From positions 1,864,000 to 1,927,999 of the forward strand of contig VYZI01000075.1 of NCBI GenBank assembly GCA_013397695.1: a stretch of DNA of 64,000 bases, in the 5' to 3' direction. This DNA is from Centropus unirufus. Taxonomy: Eukaryota > Chordata > Aves > Cuculiformes > Centropidae. The notes under the pieces were generated by a model that saw nothing but the letters and a program-made list of their open reading frames with translations, was not told the origin of the DNA and made no database searches. Shown here in pieces: positions 14,301 to 29,300 of this stretch. Position 1 is the stretch's first letter; the number at the start of each line of letters is the position of its first letter. A program made the translations under genes and the position numbers.

Positions 14301-17300
14301 AAGAGGAACACCCAAGAGATTCAGTTTTGCTTGGTGTTGCCTGAAGCTCCACATGAGGCAGCTATATACATGGGACTATAACAAATACTGACACGTTTCC
14401 AAGAAGTTTCTTATGCTGCCTTAGAAGAACTGAGAAAGAAAAAAATTCTCCTCAGATCAAAGAACAATAGGAAAATAAACCAAAACCAAACCCAGAATCT
14501 GTTAGAGGCTCCAGGCTGAGAGGAGAGCATACAGATAGGAAAAGGTAAAAGGGAAGTACTGAGATATTTACTCCATACATTTCTGCAAATAGTGAGAATT
14601 TTAAAATTTTCACCAAGGCAAATCTGTTTCCTCTGCCTTTTGCTCCAATGCATGTACACACATACACAAAGCCATAGGAAGTTACTCTTGTGATCGGCAC
14701 CATTCCTGTCTCCCTCCCGCTCTTCTTAGCTCTCTCGGTCTCTTTTCAGCTACATCAGCCTTGCAGAAGTCTCTGGTGCAGCAAGGAGCATCTGGCAGTG
14801 CTCAGGCTTTGCTGCACCCTGCGCACATCACTTTCTTGCCTTATGAAAATTTCTTATATTTTCTTTTGAATTAAGAGACCTGTTTGTCTATGTATCCTTC
14901 ATTTGGCAGAATTGTTTAGTGAATGCTACCACAACAGCGAGGAGAGAGCTTTTGCTCTGTTGGTGAGGAAAAATCAGTACTGGAGCAAAACCACCTGCCT
15001 TCAGCTGGCTACAGAAGCAGATGCAAAATCTTTCTTTGCACACGATGGTGTCCAGGTGAGCTTTACAGACTCTTTCCTCATCACCCTTATTCTCAGGGCC
15101 ATTAAGCACAATGTTGGGCACAGAAGAGGATAGCAAAGCAACTGAACAGCCTTATGAAACGTCCTCCTGAGAGACATTCTTCTAAGAGGGGACTCTTCCC
15201 TCTCCTTAGAGCCATACGAAGAGGATTTTATATCCCATACTTTCCTCTTCCCCCTCCCTTTTATCCAGTTGGCCCACAAGACTAGTGCACAGAGGATAAA
15301 GTTCAGCTTTTATTCCATCCTCTGCTTTTTCTTCCTTCCTTGCTCATGGAGAAGCAACAGAAAAGTACTTTAAATCTGCCTGAGGCATACTGAAACTGCT
15401 CCAAGACACGAGGTACCTCCTTGTTCAGATTCAAAGAAGAGCTCACTGATAAAAGTTAAATCAAATTACTATTCAGCTTTGCCCTCAAAACCCAGGTCAC
15501 CAAAGTGATGGTGCTTTTAGCTCCTGGTGCCCGACTTGCATTTTCTTAGTGCTATAGATGTTGCTTAATTCTGCTTGACTTCCTGTTCTTTCCACTGTCT
15601 TCTTCACAACTCTTTGCATACTCCACAGCATCTGCAGAAGGGCACACAGAGCACTTGTTTGCTCTGAGGTTCTGCCTGCTCATTAGGTTTCCAGCGCATT
15701 GACTCTCTTAGGACCTGCAGAACTCAGGTGCACTTCATCTTCATGTACGTTTTCATTAAATTAAAGCCATCTCTTCTTTTCTTGATTTTCAGGCCTTCCT
15801 GACAAAAATATGGTGGGGAGATATGTCTACAAGCACACAGATCCTGAAGTTAATTTGTGGTTTCTGGTGTCCTTTCCTAATCTACACAAATTTAATAGCA
15901 TTCAGGTACAAATGTAACTATTTGGTTGCAAGAGATAAGTAAAGGAGGAAAAATAAGCCATTAAAAAAATATCCAGACTCACAAATACTCACCTAAGTTA
16001 TAAAACCAGTAATATTGCCTCAGGGAATCAACAGAAGGACTGCACCACTACTAGCCAAATCAGTTTCCTATAGTACCAAGTGATTTGCGTCTCCTGTGCG
16101 AGTGCATATTCTAATATTTATAAGATCAATACCACAGTTTTACATAGATGACTTCTATTTTTCACAGTCCGCAGACAGAAAAGCCTGTTGGAATTCTGCC
16201 AGCACCAGATTCTACATAGTAATATGTAGATTATCTCCAGGTATAGCAGCATCTATTTCTAAATTTGGAGATGCTCGTTTCAATCCTCAGTGTCTTAACT
16301 AGATAAACAGCCATTGTAAAGCAGTATTATCAGCCACAAGCCTTGATAATCACAAGTCAAGATTAAAAATACAGGATTGTCAGGAAATGAATTAGGATTT
16401 TTCAAATGCAATGTCTTATGAGATCTCTTTGTTAGTCTTCTGCAGGCATAGCTTTGGAGTTTGTCATTTTCAGCATTTTGTCACAGTGCAAATGGCTAAA
16501 ATTCTAGGTTTTCCAAAAAAAAAACAAAAACAAACTGACTAGAAAAAAAATAAATAAAGTAGCAAAGATAGTCAACAATCCAGGAACTGAAACTTTAAGA
16601 AAGCTTCCTAATATTGTGGGAATTGTATACTAATCATCAGAATTGGCACTATGGAATTACATGCTCTTATGAAGTATATGCATCTTAACTGTTAAACTAC
16701 TTAAAAAGCAAGAGGAAAACTTGTTTGGCACTGCTGATTTAAAACTTTCTTTCCTCCAGTATCAGTAAAGGTGATATTCTTGTCAGAGTGGCTGCCAGAT
16801 TCACAAATGCAAATAATTTAATACGAAATTTGGCAAAGTTTTCATGGAAAGATTTAAATTATGATTCATAATCAGAGTAAACCTTTCCAGCTTTGTTTTG
16901 TTGAGGACATTTTTTGCCTCCTTCACCTGGAAATGTACAAGATCTTACCATGTGCCCTACTGCTCGTGGCATTTCCTCTCTTAATTGCTACCAAGAGTTA
17001 CCAGGAACAGAACATTGGGGTATTTGTCTTCTTGGACTGAGGGGTTTATTTCTGACCCAATTCTAAGTAGTGAGGAAACAGGATCCTGCTCCATTTTTGT
17101 GAATCATGCTAATTATCACTTCTGTGAATCTTGTCGATGACTTCAGCCTTCTCCTTAGAAATAAACAGAATTTGCAGAGGTAAGGATTACATTATTTGAG
17201 AATTTCTCAGTAGAGCAAGTGTAAGGCAAGTAAGTACATGTTAGCAGGTTTGTATGAACATCGATTTTGGAGTGAAAAATTACTAACCGTCATCTTTCAA

Positions 17301-20300
17301 CTAATTAGTTTATTTCATTACAGCGAGGAAAAACAAGTAAAGAATGAGCCAGAGCCATTTAGAGACCTGGATAGCTTAGAAACAGAGAGGACTTTGTTTC
17401 TTTCCAAGGAAGAAGATAGGTAAGTTTAAAACCATTAGTTAATATCACTTTTGTGACAACAATCAAAGAACAGTACACTTGTGGATTAGTGACCAGCTAA
17501 TGATCTAAGGAGCTGAAGGGCCAAGAAAGCCATTACTCCACAGAAAGTGCTGTTCCCTCTGAGTACTGCTGTTGTTGCTCTCCAAGAGGAATATAGATAA
17601 TAAACAGGGATGTATCCCTGTTCTAAGGAGACACAACTTTACTTATCCTGAGTAGGTGTTTTCTACAGAACCAGGAATCTGCTTAGTACCCAGGGAAAGA
17701 GAAAGCCTTTCCTGAGATCCCCTTCAGCCTGTGATGGCTGATATACACTGGATTTAGGAACCAAGCCCATATCAAATTACTGAGCTGAGCAGAAAGAAGG
17801 TTGCCAGGAAAACCTGTCATCATTTGAGGATATCACTACATACTTTCCTAGAATGGCAACAACAGGAGTACTTTCAAGCATCAGTACCTGGGAATTTCAA
17901 ATTAAGCCAGCTCCCCAACATAGTAGTGCTCTTCATTCATATTTTTAAAGATGCACACTGAGGAACCTGAAGTACAACGACAAACTTAAGAGTCAGAGGG
18001 AGCATTACACAAACGGGTAACTGAGCAAAGTTTTTGCCAGTTGCTCATGGTCATTCCTAGATCTGTGATTCAGAACTTTGGAATCCCACTGCATACTTCT
18101 GCCACTCAATCTCCAAAACCTAGGAGGCCACAACGACTTAAGTCAGGATAGGAGGACTTTTGACTAGCACAAAGTCCTCTTAATGCCTAAATAGTGATAA
18201 ATAACCATTTGTATTATGTACATGCTTTTCAATGACTTATAGAGAACTACAGAAATATGTGAACGAGAAATACGTAGTGAGGAAACATTATCCACAATAT
18301 GAAGTAGGGGACCAAGTCAGGATTATTAGGTTTTATTTTTACATCCAGCATTTTACTGCCTGTATATTGGAGAAAATCATTAGTTCTTCTCTCTTCCTCC
18401 CTAACCTGTAGAACAGGTGTAAAAGCATCTGCCTCTTGGGAGCTATTTGTAAGCGATGTCATAAAGCACTTTCATATCCTGAGCGAGGCGTGGTTTGGCC
18501 ATTACACTGCGAGTTCCAATTGCTATTATCTTAGCATTTTATTTTAACAAAAGAGGCTCTCTCCCTCCCAGATCTGTTTCAGCATCTTACAGTAAAGCTG
18601 CAATTATCTGTTTATGATATTAGCCTATTACCATGGGAATGTATCTTATGATGTCATACATTGAGAGGTAGGATAGAATAAGGCACATAAAAAGACTGGC
18701 TGTGAGGAGGCACAAATAGTCAGCAAGAATGTCAGGGAAAATTAAAAAACAGTGAAGAGTATTGTTTATTTTTTGTGAGGTGAAACGGAAAACATACCCT
18801 AGTGTGCACATCCTTCATCAGAGAGCAGACCTCTCAGAGTCAGAATCACAAAATTAAGATCCAATAACGTTAGCTTACACAGGAGAGCTATTTACATGAA
18901 AGCAAAACCTCACACTAGGATCAGATTGCTATCAAAACCAAGGAATTTGCATTTTCTACACAGGATAATTTCCATTGCCAATAGATAGCACTTCACATTC
19001 CAAATGCAGCAAAAACAGCTGTAGATACAGAGGTCAGATTTCCTTCAGTTGCCAAAATACTTGTGTTAATTCCACAATAGTCAAAGCCTACCTTAATAAA
19101 CAATTTATGAGTATTTTTTTTCTAGAACACTTCAATACTACTTTTTCTGCTACTTACTCTAATTTTAAAGGGCAAGATACCAGCGCTTATACTTGTATAA
19201 AGAACTAAACTATTCCTTCAGCAGTTCTCTCAGACTTCAGCAAGGACAGGCAAGAAACACATGCATAGTATGATTCAGCACTTTTGAGACAGTCAAAAAG
19301 AGGAACTGTTTAAAGTCACAGCACCAACAAGTTCTGCATAGAAACACTGCAAGACATTTTTATACAAAATAGTTAAGAACTGACTTGCAAACTACATTGG
19401 TCATCTGCTTTTCTTTTGTGTCATTTAACGTGATGGAGAACAATTCGTCCACCTTCACTCTCCCCTGCTGTATTTGCACAATACTTGTAGTAAATGCAGG
19501 AATACAATGAAATTAGCAATCAAATTAACACAGGAACATACACTTATAAAGTCAGATGTAACTTTATTTTTCAATACCTTCTTTTTTACTTGAAGTATTT
19601 GGGCTACGGTAATGTGATTGCTCTGGCTTCTACAGCCTTCCTCTTTGCCACCCCCAGCTTATGCTTGTTACTGACAAGAATCTTTATATATATATAATAA
19701 TACTGACCCTGTTCCCATANNNNNNNNNNCACCAAGACTATATTCTTTTTGTTTTGCAGAGGAAATGGCAAACTGGAAAAGCATAACCCTTCTGAAAACA
19801 CAGCATGGGCAACATTTGTATTTACTCGGTGGAGAAAATTCTGGAGTGCCCCTGTAACTGTTTTTATGGGGAATGTCGTAATGTACTTTGCTTTTCTGTT
19901 TCTATTTACTTATGTCCTTTTACTGGACTTTAAACCACCCCCACCTGAGGGTCCATCTGCTAAAGAAATTGCACTTTACTTCTGGGTTTTCACCCTGGTT
20001 TTGGAAGAGATCCGACAGGTCAGTAGCCTGCAATATCTTAGCAATAACACAGTAAAACTTGAGGCAATATTTAGAATATATTTACACACTGTATAACTGT
20101 ACAAGCTTGAACACTTCGAGTCTCAGGCACAGTCTTGCACAGAAGAGCAATACAGAACTTACCCTACGCAAAACACTCCACCTCCCTCTCTTTCCTCAAA
20201 CCAAGCTCTTCCTCCACCGAGTTTTTTCATCCTCCTCCAACTGTTGCCACGTCAAGTGAGCTGCTAAGATTCAGGTGTCCTTCACTCTGCAAGGTGTTTC

Positions 20301-23300
20301 TCTTTCATACCCCAGAACTAGGTCCTCCTACCACAAATAATGTGAGTTGGAAGTTATATGCTACACCTGGGAACAGAGCAGACAAATCTATATCCTTTTA
20401 AAAGGTTTGCCCCTGCTGGGGATGGTTTAAAAAAAAAAAAGAGATAAATACATTAATTCAGATTATTTGTGTTTTTCCTAAAATACTTCTCAACTCAAAA
20501 CATTAACAGATCTCTTTTTCTGCTTGTTTTTCTTAAAAAAAGCCCCAAAAACAAAACCTAAACAAAACAACCCCCACATCCCTAGCTCTCCTCCATTACT
20601 CTCCCAGTTACTGGTTCTGGAATGACCTCAAATCAACAACAGAAATGATGTCTGAACAATGGTGCTAGTGTGTTGCCTGCTGTGAGTGCATAAAGCTGTC
20701 CTCTTTAAACACAAAAAAGCAATTATAAACATTTACTCCGAAAGAACAAATAGGTGTTCATTTTCTAAGCAGTAGGGACAGTGAAGGGGATCCCAGTTTG
20801 TTATAATTTATTAGAAATTATGCGGCAAGGTCATAACCAGAAAAGGACATGGAAAATATTTGGATTAAAGAACATGTCATGGAAAAAAATGTAAAACATG
20901 AGGAGTACCAGGCTAAAATGCAATTAAGAAATGAAATTCTTTGCAAAGATAATCAAATATGTACTCACTGACAATTCTGTTATACAAATGCCAAATGTGT
21001 TCATACTGTTAAAATAACAATGTCTAGAAACATAACTTTGACTGGAAGTTGTATTGTTTAGTAACCTAAATGCTGAAAAAAAATCTCAAATTAGGTCTCA
21101 AAAGTTCTTGACTAATACCACAAGAGTAAAGATTTGACTTTTTATCATATTCAACCAACTTCTGTGCTTTAAGACAGCAAAGTGAATTTATGTTTTTAAG
21201 ATCTTTTCTCCTTTTACACTAGGAATTTGGTTTTGCTCTTTGCAGTCAATGAGAAAATGAAAGCATGTTAAAAGTCACAATGAAAAAATGAAACTGGAAA
21301 CAGATCAACATTGATGATTATTTATCTTCTTCAGAGCTTCTACACAGATGAAGACACAAATTTAATGAAAAAATTTAAACTGTATGTGGAGGATAACTGG
21401 AATAAATGTGATATGGTGACCATCTTCCTCTTTATAATTGGGGTAACCTGCAGGTAAAAATGTGTTTTATGCAATGTGGTCAGCATCAGTGGCGAGGGCT
21501 GTGCATGTCAACTGACAGGAGAGTCTCACGCACATGAGGACAGGCTCTGACATTTACTTTTGCAACTTTTGAGATGTGTTTTTTCCATAAAAACCTCTAA
21601 TTCTGTGGTATCATGGAAGTTGCTTCAGAGACCACAAAAAAGACACATTGGTATATTCAAACATATGTACAGAAAAGCTCTGTTTTTTTATTGTTGTTGC
21701 TTTGAGAAATCCCTCTTATGCAATGTATTTTTTCTTAATAAATCTCATTGAAGCCAAGACAGAGAATACAATGTCCCTCCACCTTTTGGCTATTTTTCAT
21801 AAATACACAGACTCTATGTTGTATTCCTCTTAATGGCTCATGCAACCACAACACCGAAACACTTGCCCTTTCCTAACCAGGCTATGCCTGGAAACTGAGT
21901 GTAATAGTCAAGAAAACAGCAGCAGTTGCTGAGATCTGATCTTTCACTTCATGTGTTCTGCAGGATGCTGAACTCGACTTTTCAAGCTGGCCGTACAATA
22001 CTTGCCATTGATTTTATGGTGTTTACTCTTAGACTTATACATATTTTTGCCATTCACAAACAACTTGGACCAAAGATCATAATTGTAGAAAGGATGGTAA
22101 GTGCACAGTCTCTCTCAAATAAATACTTGTTCTTTCTGAAAAATTGAGTAGGAAATCTTCTCTTTACAATGGAAATAAGTTTATAATCTATTTTTCTATT
22201 TTTATGCCCTGTAATTTTGCATATATTCCCTTTTTTATGCATATTAGTTGCAATAAGTTTGAAATAGATATTTACAAAGAGCTCTGTATCGTAGTAAGTT
22301 GGTCCCAATTTACTAATTTTTGTGCCTTACCTAATCATTTATCCTCAGATCTGGCAAAAGAAGAGTAGAGTGTCTTTGACTTATAGCTATTCCTGCTGCT
22401 TCCTAAGCTGTGTCCGTTCAGAGCAAAGACCTCAGACAGATGACAGGGCATTTACTGAAGGACTCTGTTCTGCTTGGGGAAATAGATTATTTGCAAGAAA
22501 AAAAAATCTGTGGAAAGTGAGAGCTGCAAGTTTCTCACAGAAATTATTTGTACTTTATATCTCCAAGTTACAATGAAGATATATTAGTACTGTGAGCATA
22601 TGTTGGAAGATGCTGATAAAAGATTTTTATTTCTTGCCACTCCCCTGCAGGAAATGAGATATTGGAACTGCAGTTACTGTGCTTGGGTATGAATTGGTAT
22701 GTTGAAGTAGCTTTTATTTAGGCATGTTAATCCTCTAGGCCAATTAGCTCACGGCAGCTGATTAATAGGAGTTTGTCTAATTGTAAGTGCTATTATAGAA
22801 TCTACAAATATTTAATTTGTGACTCACAACAGAGCTCAGTAGAAGCCCTACAGTATAAACAAGCCCATATATTGAATAAACATAACTACCAAACTATTTG
22901 GATTTGTGTACAAAATCTGGAACTCTAACATAACATTTGCTTGGAGCAGCAAAAGGGTAAACGGCAAATAAATATTTGCTCTTGAACATTATCTAGCTTA
23001 CAGCATTAGCGGACTTTTATTGTAAGAGAAAAAGAGACTTTTATTGATTGTTGGCTCCTAACCTCTCTTGCTGCATACCAGGCTAAACCAGGGTCTTGAA
23101 CTAAGATGGTGATGTGTCTGCTATGTTGGCACCTCAAGTCATGTGAGATAGCACACAGATTAAGAAGATGCAAATAAGAGCATTTACGGCAGCCTAGACA
23201 AAACCGTGAAACAGGACCTTTCATTTTACCCCCATCCAAGCCAACACAATGCCTTAGCTTTGGTAGTTGAACCTTACATCAAATGAAAGAACAGTTCGTT

Positions 23301-26300
23301 AAGAGGGTTCAAGCAAGATCTTTTCCCATAAACAGAGAAGGAATCCGGGATTGTCTCTTATTGTCTGTCTCCTTCTTAACCTTCCTACAGAATTGTGGGA
23401 ACAAGGCTGGTAGCTGCTAAAATGGCATTTCAATGGCAGAACAATGTCTGTTTACAGAGGGACTGAAGGTTGGAAAAAAAAATCCAGACTTGCTACTGCT
23501 CTCTCTTAACTATGAGGCCATTCCAGTCCTAGTCCTGCAGCATGGCTAAATTTTAAATTGTCCAGAAAACAAAATAGATTTGTGAACGTCGGAGAGACAT
23601 CAGTTATGTCTTGCCTGGGTTAAATATCGTCTTTCTTACAACAGCTCCAAGTAATGTCCTGGAGGTCTGAAGTGCTTTTGCCTGACTGCACAATCCAATA
23701 ATGTAATTGAAATTAATCTACAGTCCCTAATGAACTCTGTCAGAATAGATGAGAAGAGGATGAAGTGTTCCTCTTTCACCAGGGAAAAATTATTGCACAT
23801 GAAATACATATTAGCACTTTTCCAAAAAAGCGTTTTAGGATTCAATTACTTCTGCTTCTGTAGAGAAACACAATGGTTAAAAGCAGGAAGTCCTGAAAAC
23901 AATCCCTCAGAAGCATTACACAGCTTGAAAACCCAAGAAAGAAGCTACCTGATCCTTTTAGCCTTCAATATCTGCTGTATCAGTGTTTTAGTATTATCAA
24001 TGAGTACCGACTGTCCCCAGGATTCACAGCTGCAGTAGAATTCTTGTAATTCCCAGTAAAGCAGTGGATGGTACTGTGACATCTCACAGCAAGTCTGCAT
24101 TTAAAAGGTACAATGAGACTCACTTAAAATATAAAGTGTGTTTCATTATTAATGTTAGTCGATTGAAAAGCAAGATTTTAACTCAAAACATGTTTTTATC
24201 TCAATAAGCTATGAAAGAAAAGTGCTGATTATGGGCTATGAACCATATGACAACAGCAAAGTCAAGAGAGGAATTCTGTGCATGAAACTGTATCCAGTTC
24301 CCCCTCCCTTAACCTAAATAAGCTTGTAAAACAAAATCATTTGAGCTATTTTCATGTAGGAAGACTACCATTCTTTGGCTATGCCAGCAGAGAGTCACCT
24401 CTCCTCCTTTTGTACCTTCCCCCTCTCTATTTCAGATGAAGGATGTTTTCTTCTTTCTGTTTTTCCTGAGTGTGTGGCTCATCGCCTACGGTGTGACAAC
24501 TCAAGCTCTACTTCATCCCGATGACAGCCGAGTGGAATGGATATTCAGAAGGGTGCTTTATCGTCCCTACCTTCAGATATTTGGACAGATTCCACTCGAT
24601 GAAATAGACAGTGAGGAAATCTCTTTTCCCCCTAACTTGGTCACTTTTGAATGCACAGTTCTGAACAGAGCCTGGAATTCCTTCCCAGTATTGTTTGGGT
24701 TTTGGTTTTTTTCTTTAAATCTTTGTCCTGCAGGCCAAAGCTTTCACACTGCTATGATATAAATAGTATATTTGCAAAGAGATACCATGCATTGTGGAAT
24801 TACATTAGAGCACAGCTGTTGGTCCTACTTAGTTAAGTTGTCTGAAATATACAAGGATTTGCAATTTTAAAGGCTGACATGCCTTCTTTCACTTCGATTC
24901 ATTTCCATTCAGGTTAACCTAGACCCAGATAACACTGTGTAAACAGAAATAATAGCTCCTCCATGCATTTTGGCAGTTGTTTAAAATGACAGTGTTAAAG
25001 GAGTACAGCTCTGCCCATAAGCTAATGCTTATGTTTCAGAATAAATATTCCTCTAGAGCATTTAGTAATTCTGGTGGTAAAGCTGCCCAAATCAAATAAA
25101 GCTAGCAATTGCACACATGGAGCATTACAAATAAAACAACATAAAAATAATCACAAGTCATGGAAATCCATGGACATAGAAGTTCAAAAGCAACATTTCT
25201 GATAGTTAAGCAAGTGAAATACAGAATAGGTCATCCCCCAAAAAAGTGTGAAGTATTTAGCCTGTATTTAACCAGAATAACAGTGTTAAATGTCAGTGGC
25301 AACACTGACATAGGATTCAAACTTGAAATAATAACGGATGGAACAAAAAAAAATTCCCATAGACAGAAGAAAAACTGTAACTATCCTTTCTAGTTCACTC
25401 TGCTTAATAAGAAAAAGCATGTCTTAGAAAACCCAAAAAAGTCTGAATAAGATGAGAGATCAGAGGTATGATTAATCTCACTTAATTTTAAGTCCCTAGG
25501 TGTAAACATGCACAGCACAACCACTCACTTTTATTTCTATTTAATATAGAAAAAATATTTTGAAACAGGATATATCTCATTTGGAAATAGGTCTGATGTA
25601 GTATTGCCTAGATGTATGTTTCTCTCCATGGAGTCTCCAAAGGGTGCTTTCACCTGAATGAAGAACTGAAAGGACAGGAAAAAAAGACAGGAATGATCTC
25701 TCAGCTGCAAGAGTTTGCTCAGTATCTCAAGAAGTCAATGAACTGTCCTTTTACAGTTAAGAGTCTCATATTTACAAACCTGCTAGTAGTCAATAAAGGC
25801 AGTACAAAAATAGTATCACAATATTGGGTTTAAGTTTTAATGACTAAAAATATTCATGACAAAATTGTGCTGCAGTTTATATGCAGCCAAGATTAAACCT
25901 CATTTTAGTAATCAATATCATCATAGTCCTCGATTAATAGTTTAACAGTAAAGTTACTAAATATACACATCCATTCATCACTAGCTCTTAATAAAGACAA
26001 GTTTAGAGAAAGTTATTAATTTCGTGTTTGACTTGAAACAGTTGTTAATCCAAATCTCAGGAATAATTTGTGGTTCTTGCCATTCTTTGTTTAAAGTCAG
26101 AAATTTTACTCACCAAAATGTAAGGCTTTTGTCTCCGTCCTAAGAAATACATGTGGCAGTAGGCTTTGTCAAAACTGTTCTGTTTATTTCTCTATCTCCC
26201 TTTACAGCATCGCGAATGTACACCAGGAACTGCACATTTAATCCACTGCAGATTTTGCAGGAGAACTCACCTTCATGTCCTAATAGCTACGCCAACTGGC

Positions 26301-29300
26301 TTGTCATACTTCTGTTGGTCATCTTCCTGCTAGTCACAAATGTTCTCCTTATGAATCTCCTGATTGCTATGTTCAGGTAAGAGTGATTTCAGTAAGTATC
26401 AAGTCATGGGCTGCAAAAGTTTAACTGAATACCTATCATCAGTATATTACTCTTTGCTATTTGTTTTGGAATACACTAAAAATATTCCTAAACTAATATT
26501 GTTTGGGGATTGATAGATAGAATTCTTTGGTCATGTAATTCTTAAGTTCTCATCATCCTTACTCTACCCACATGGAAGACACTAAAAAAAGGTCTGTTTT
26601 ACAGCTAGAAATGTAATTAAGCATGCATAGAAGGGTCTGGATACCTGCCTGTACTGCAGCACAAGTCTGCAGGTGCAAAGCAGCTGTAAACTTGGCAGAC
26701 TTAACAGTGCTTAATCTGCTGCGTGTCAACACAGCTAATAATGATTAATTTGGTTGAAGAATTGACGTGACATGATGACTGATCTTGCCAGAGTGAAGTG
26801 AAATTACCTTTCTTTTTAAAAAAGCCCTTGTGTATTTTTTAACAGAACTTATTTTTTATTTTTTAGTAGTCTGCAACTGCAATTATTTGAATACCTAAAA
26901 ATTTGCACAAACTTTATATTATATTAACACTACTTTCTGAGCTTGCTGTTCCTTTTCTCTCTCCCCCAATTACAGTTACACTTTTCAAGTTGTTCAGGGC
27001 AACGCAGACATCTTCTGGAAAATCCAACGGTACAACCTGATTGTTGAATATTATGGCCGGCCTGCCTTAGCACCACCATTTATCATTATTAACCACATAA
27101 TTCTGGTTCTCAGAAGAATCTTCAACAAAATGGAACATAAAAAAGAACATCTGGGTGAGTTGTTAAGAACTGGAGACTCTGACACTCTACTAGGACATGT
27201 TGCATAGGCAGAACAGAAGAGCAATTAAGATGTCCTTAAGCCAAGACTCACAGTTTTAACAGAGAGTGCCAGAAGAGTACAGATGAATAATTAAAGTTTG
27301 TAATGTATCCTCCACTATTAACAGTTTCCCACAATGCCCTTCTTCATGCACCACAGTTATTACAATGAAGCTATAGATATAAAACTTCTTAAAAGGATTT
27401 GATTTCTGAAGGAAATTTTCCAATACAGAGACACAGAGAGAAAGGGAACATGCTTAGGGAAACGGTGGCACATTAAAAGTTATAATAAAAAGGCAGATGA
27501 AGTTCATTTAATTATTGAAGACTTTCTATAGCAATAGCAAACTTGGCCCATCTTTAATAGAGTCTGATAATAAGCCTATTTACTTCTCATGCACAGGCTG
27601 ATAATGGGATTTGGAATAGAACTGCTGTCAACCTGGACTGACTCAGAGCACTTTGACTTAGGTCCCTTTCAGGCACACTCCTTCCAGCTATCAAACACAC
27701 TGCTGGAGATTCTTAAAACAACAAAAAGAATTATATTGCCTTCCATCACAAGAAAAAAACCAGAGAAAATAGTTATTCTACATAGCATTTTCATAACATG
27801 ACGCACATGCAATGGCAAGATTTGATTTTTCTTTTGCATAGCAGGCTTCCTTGTATAAGAGAAAAGGGAGTAAAATTTAATTCTTAATTTCTTTTTCCTA
27901 CAGAAAGAGATCTTCCAGTTGGCCTAGATCAAAAAATCATAACATGGGAGCTAGTACAAAAAGAAAATTATCTTGGAAACCTTGAACAAGAAAGGAAAGA
28001 AAGCAATGAAGAAAGGCTGAAGGCCACGTCTAATAAGTATGTCATTCTGAACCACAATAGGTGAACCTTGCAAGTCTTCAGCTTTGAATGAGAGAACCAG
28101 CCAGGTGCTTGTAAAGCTTATACGAAGAGTTCAAGTAGAGTGCAGTTAGAAAATAGGCAGGCCATGAAAAATGTGAGAAGCCAGCATCATCACAATATCA
28201 GAAGAGTTTTTTGGCACTTGTCAACTATGTATGATTACAGGCCCATGAGCTCCAGCCAAATCTGCAGCAAGCGCAATGAAACCCAAAGAAATTGGGAAAG
28301 AATAGTTCTTTGCTGTACTGCAGTGCACGTACTTCCATCCCCTGCAGGAATGCAACACAGACTTTTGAATTAAACTTTTGAATGGTTTCATCTTTTGAAA
28401 GGAAATTTAACATATCTTGAATTACCCGCAGCCCACAGATGCAGAACAGCTATTTACAGCTTTATGGCCCAAGACTACAGTTTTCCGCAAGAAATTAATG
28501 ATATTAGCACTAAAGTTGTATTTAATTAACTGAGTCTCCATTTAAATACTCCTCTAAAATACCTCCCCACTAGGAATATCACTTCACTTGGTTTTGTATT
28601 CCTAAAATAGAAGTGCTAAATCGTTATCCAGAGGTTTACTCTGGATGAGTAAATGTTTACGTTGTTTCTTTAAGTGAGATACAAAGTAGTTATAGTCAGT
28701 AAAAACATAAACACATAAGGCAATACTGACCCGAAGACAGCAAAGCCTTCCCTAAAGAAGCTTCTAGGACCTGTTTTAGCGGCTTCTGCAATATGATAAA
28801 ACTGACTTCAAATAGAGGCACGATGGCTGTAAAAGTTATCATAAGAAAATGCCATGGGGATGTTCTTCTGCTGTCTTCTGTCTGTGCTGTCTTTCAAAAC
28901 AAACCTCCAGCTGCCTAATTCATTGAATAGCTGAAGCCCAGAGGAACATACTGGAGCATGTTCTTGGAAAACCCTCTCCTCTCTCTAATCTACATAGACC
29001 TGTATTTAATAATAATTTAGAATTATGATGTTGGTTTGAACTTCATTCTCATAAGCAGGTCGCTGACAAATGCTAGGAATGGGAGCTCAGTTATTGAGAC
29101 TGAGCAATAAATATGTGTATAATTGCTTCAAACAAAGGGCAAAATTAAAGTGTTCTAGCTTTAAAGATGGTGGAGTGCGTTCTAGATTTGGTGACTGCTT
29201 GGAGAGGAAAAGTCAGAATCAGCCTGGCTTCACAGCATTTCAGGTAGAGCAGGGCCAGAAATGGGTCTGTAAGGGCTGTTTCAGATAAACACCACTAAAA

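Noticed and set aside
24611..24762. Open extension of the TRPM5 pore exon past the donor
   Set aside because: Homology to TRPM5 stops exactly at the gtgagg donor, and the next exon joins in frame to give the conserved outer pore and S6.
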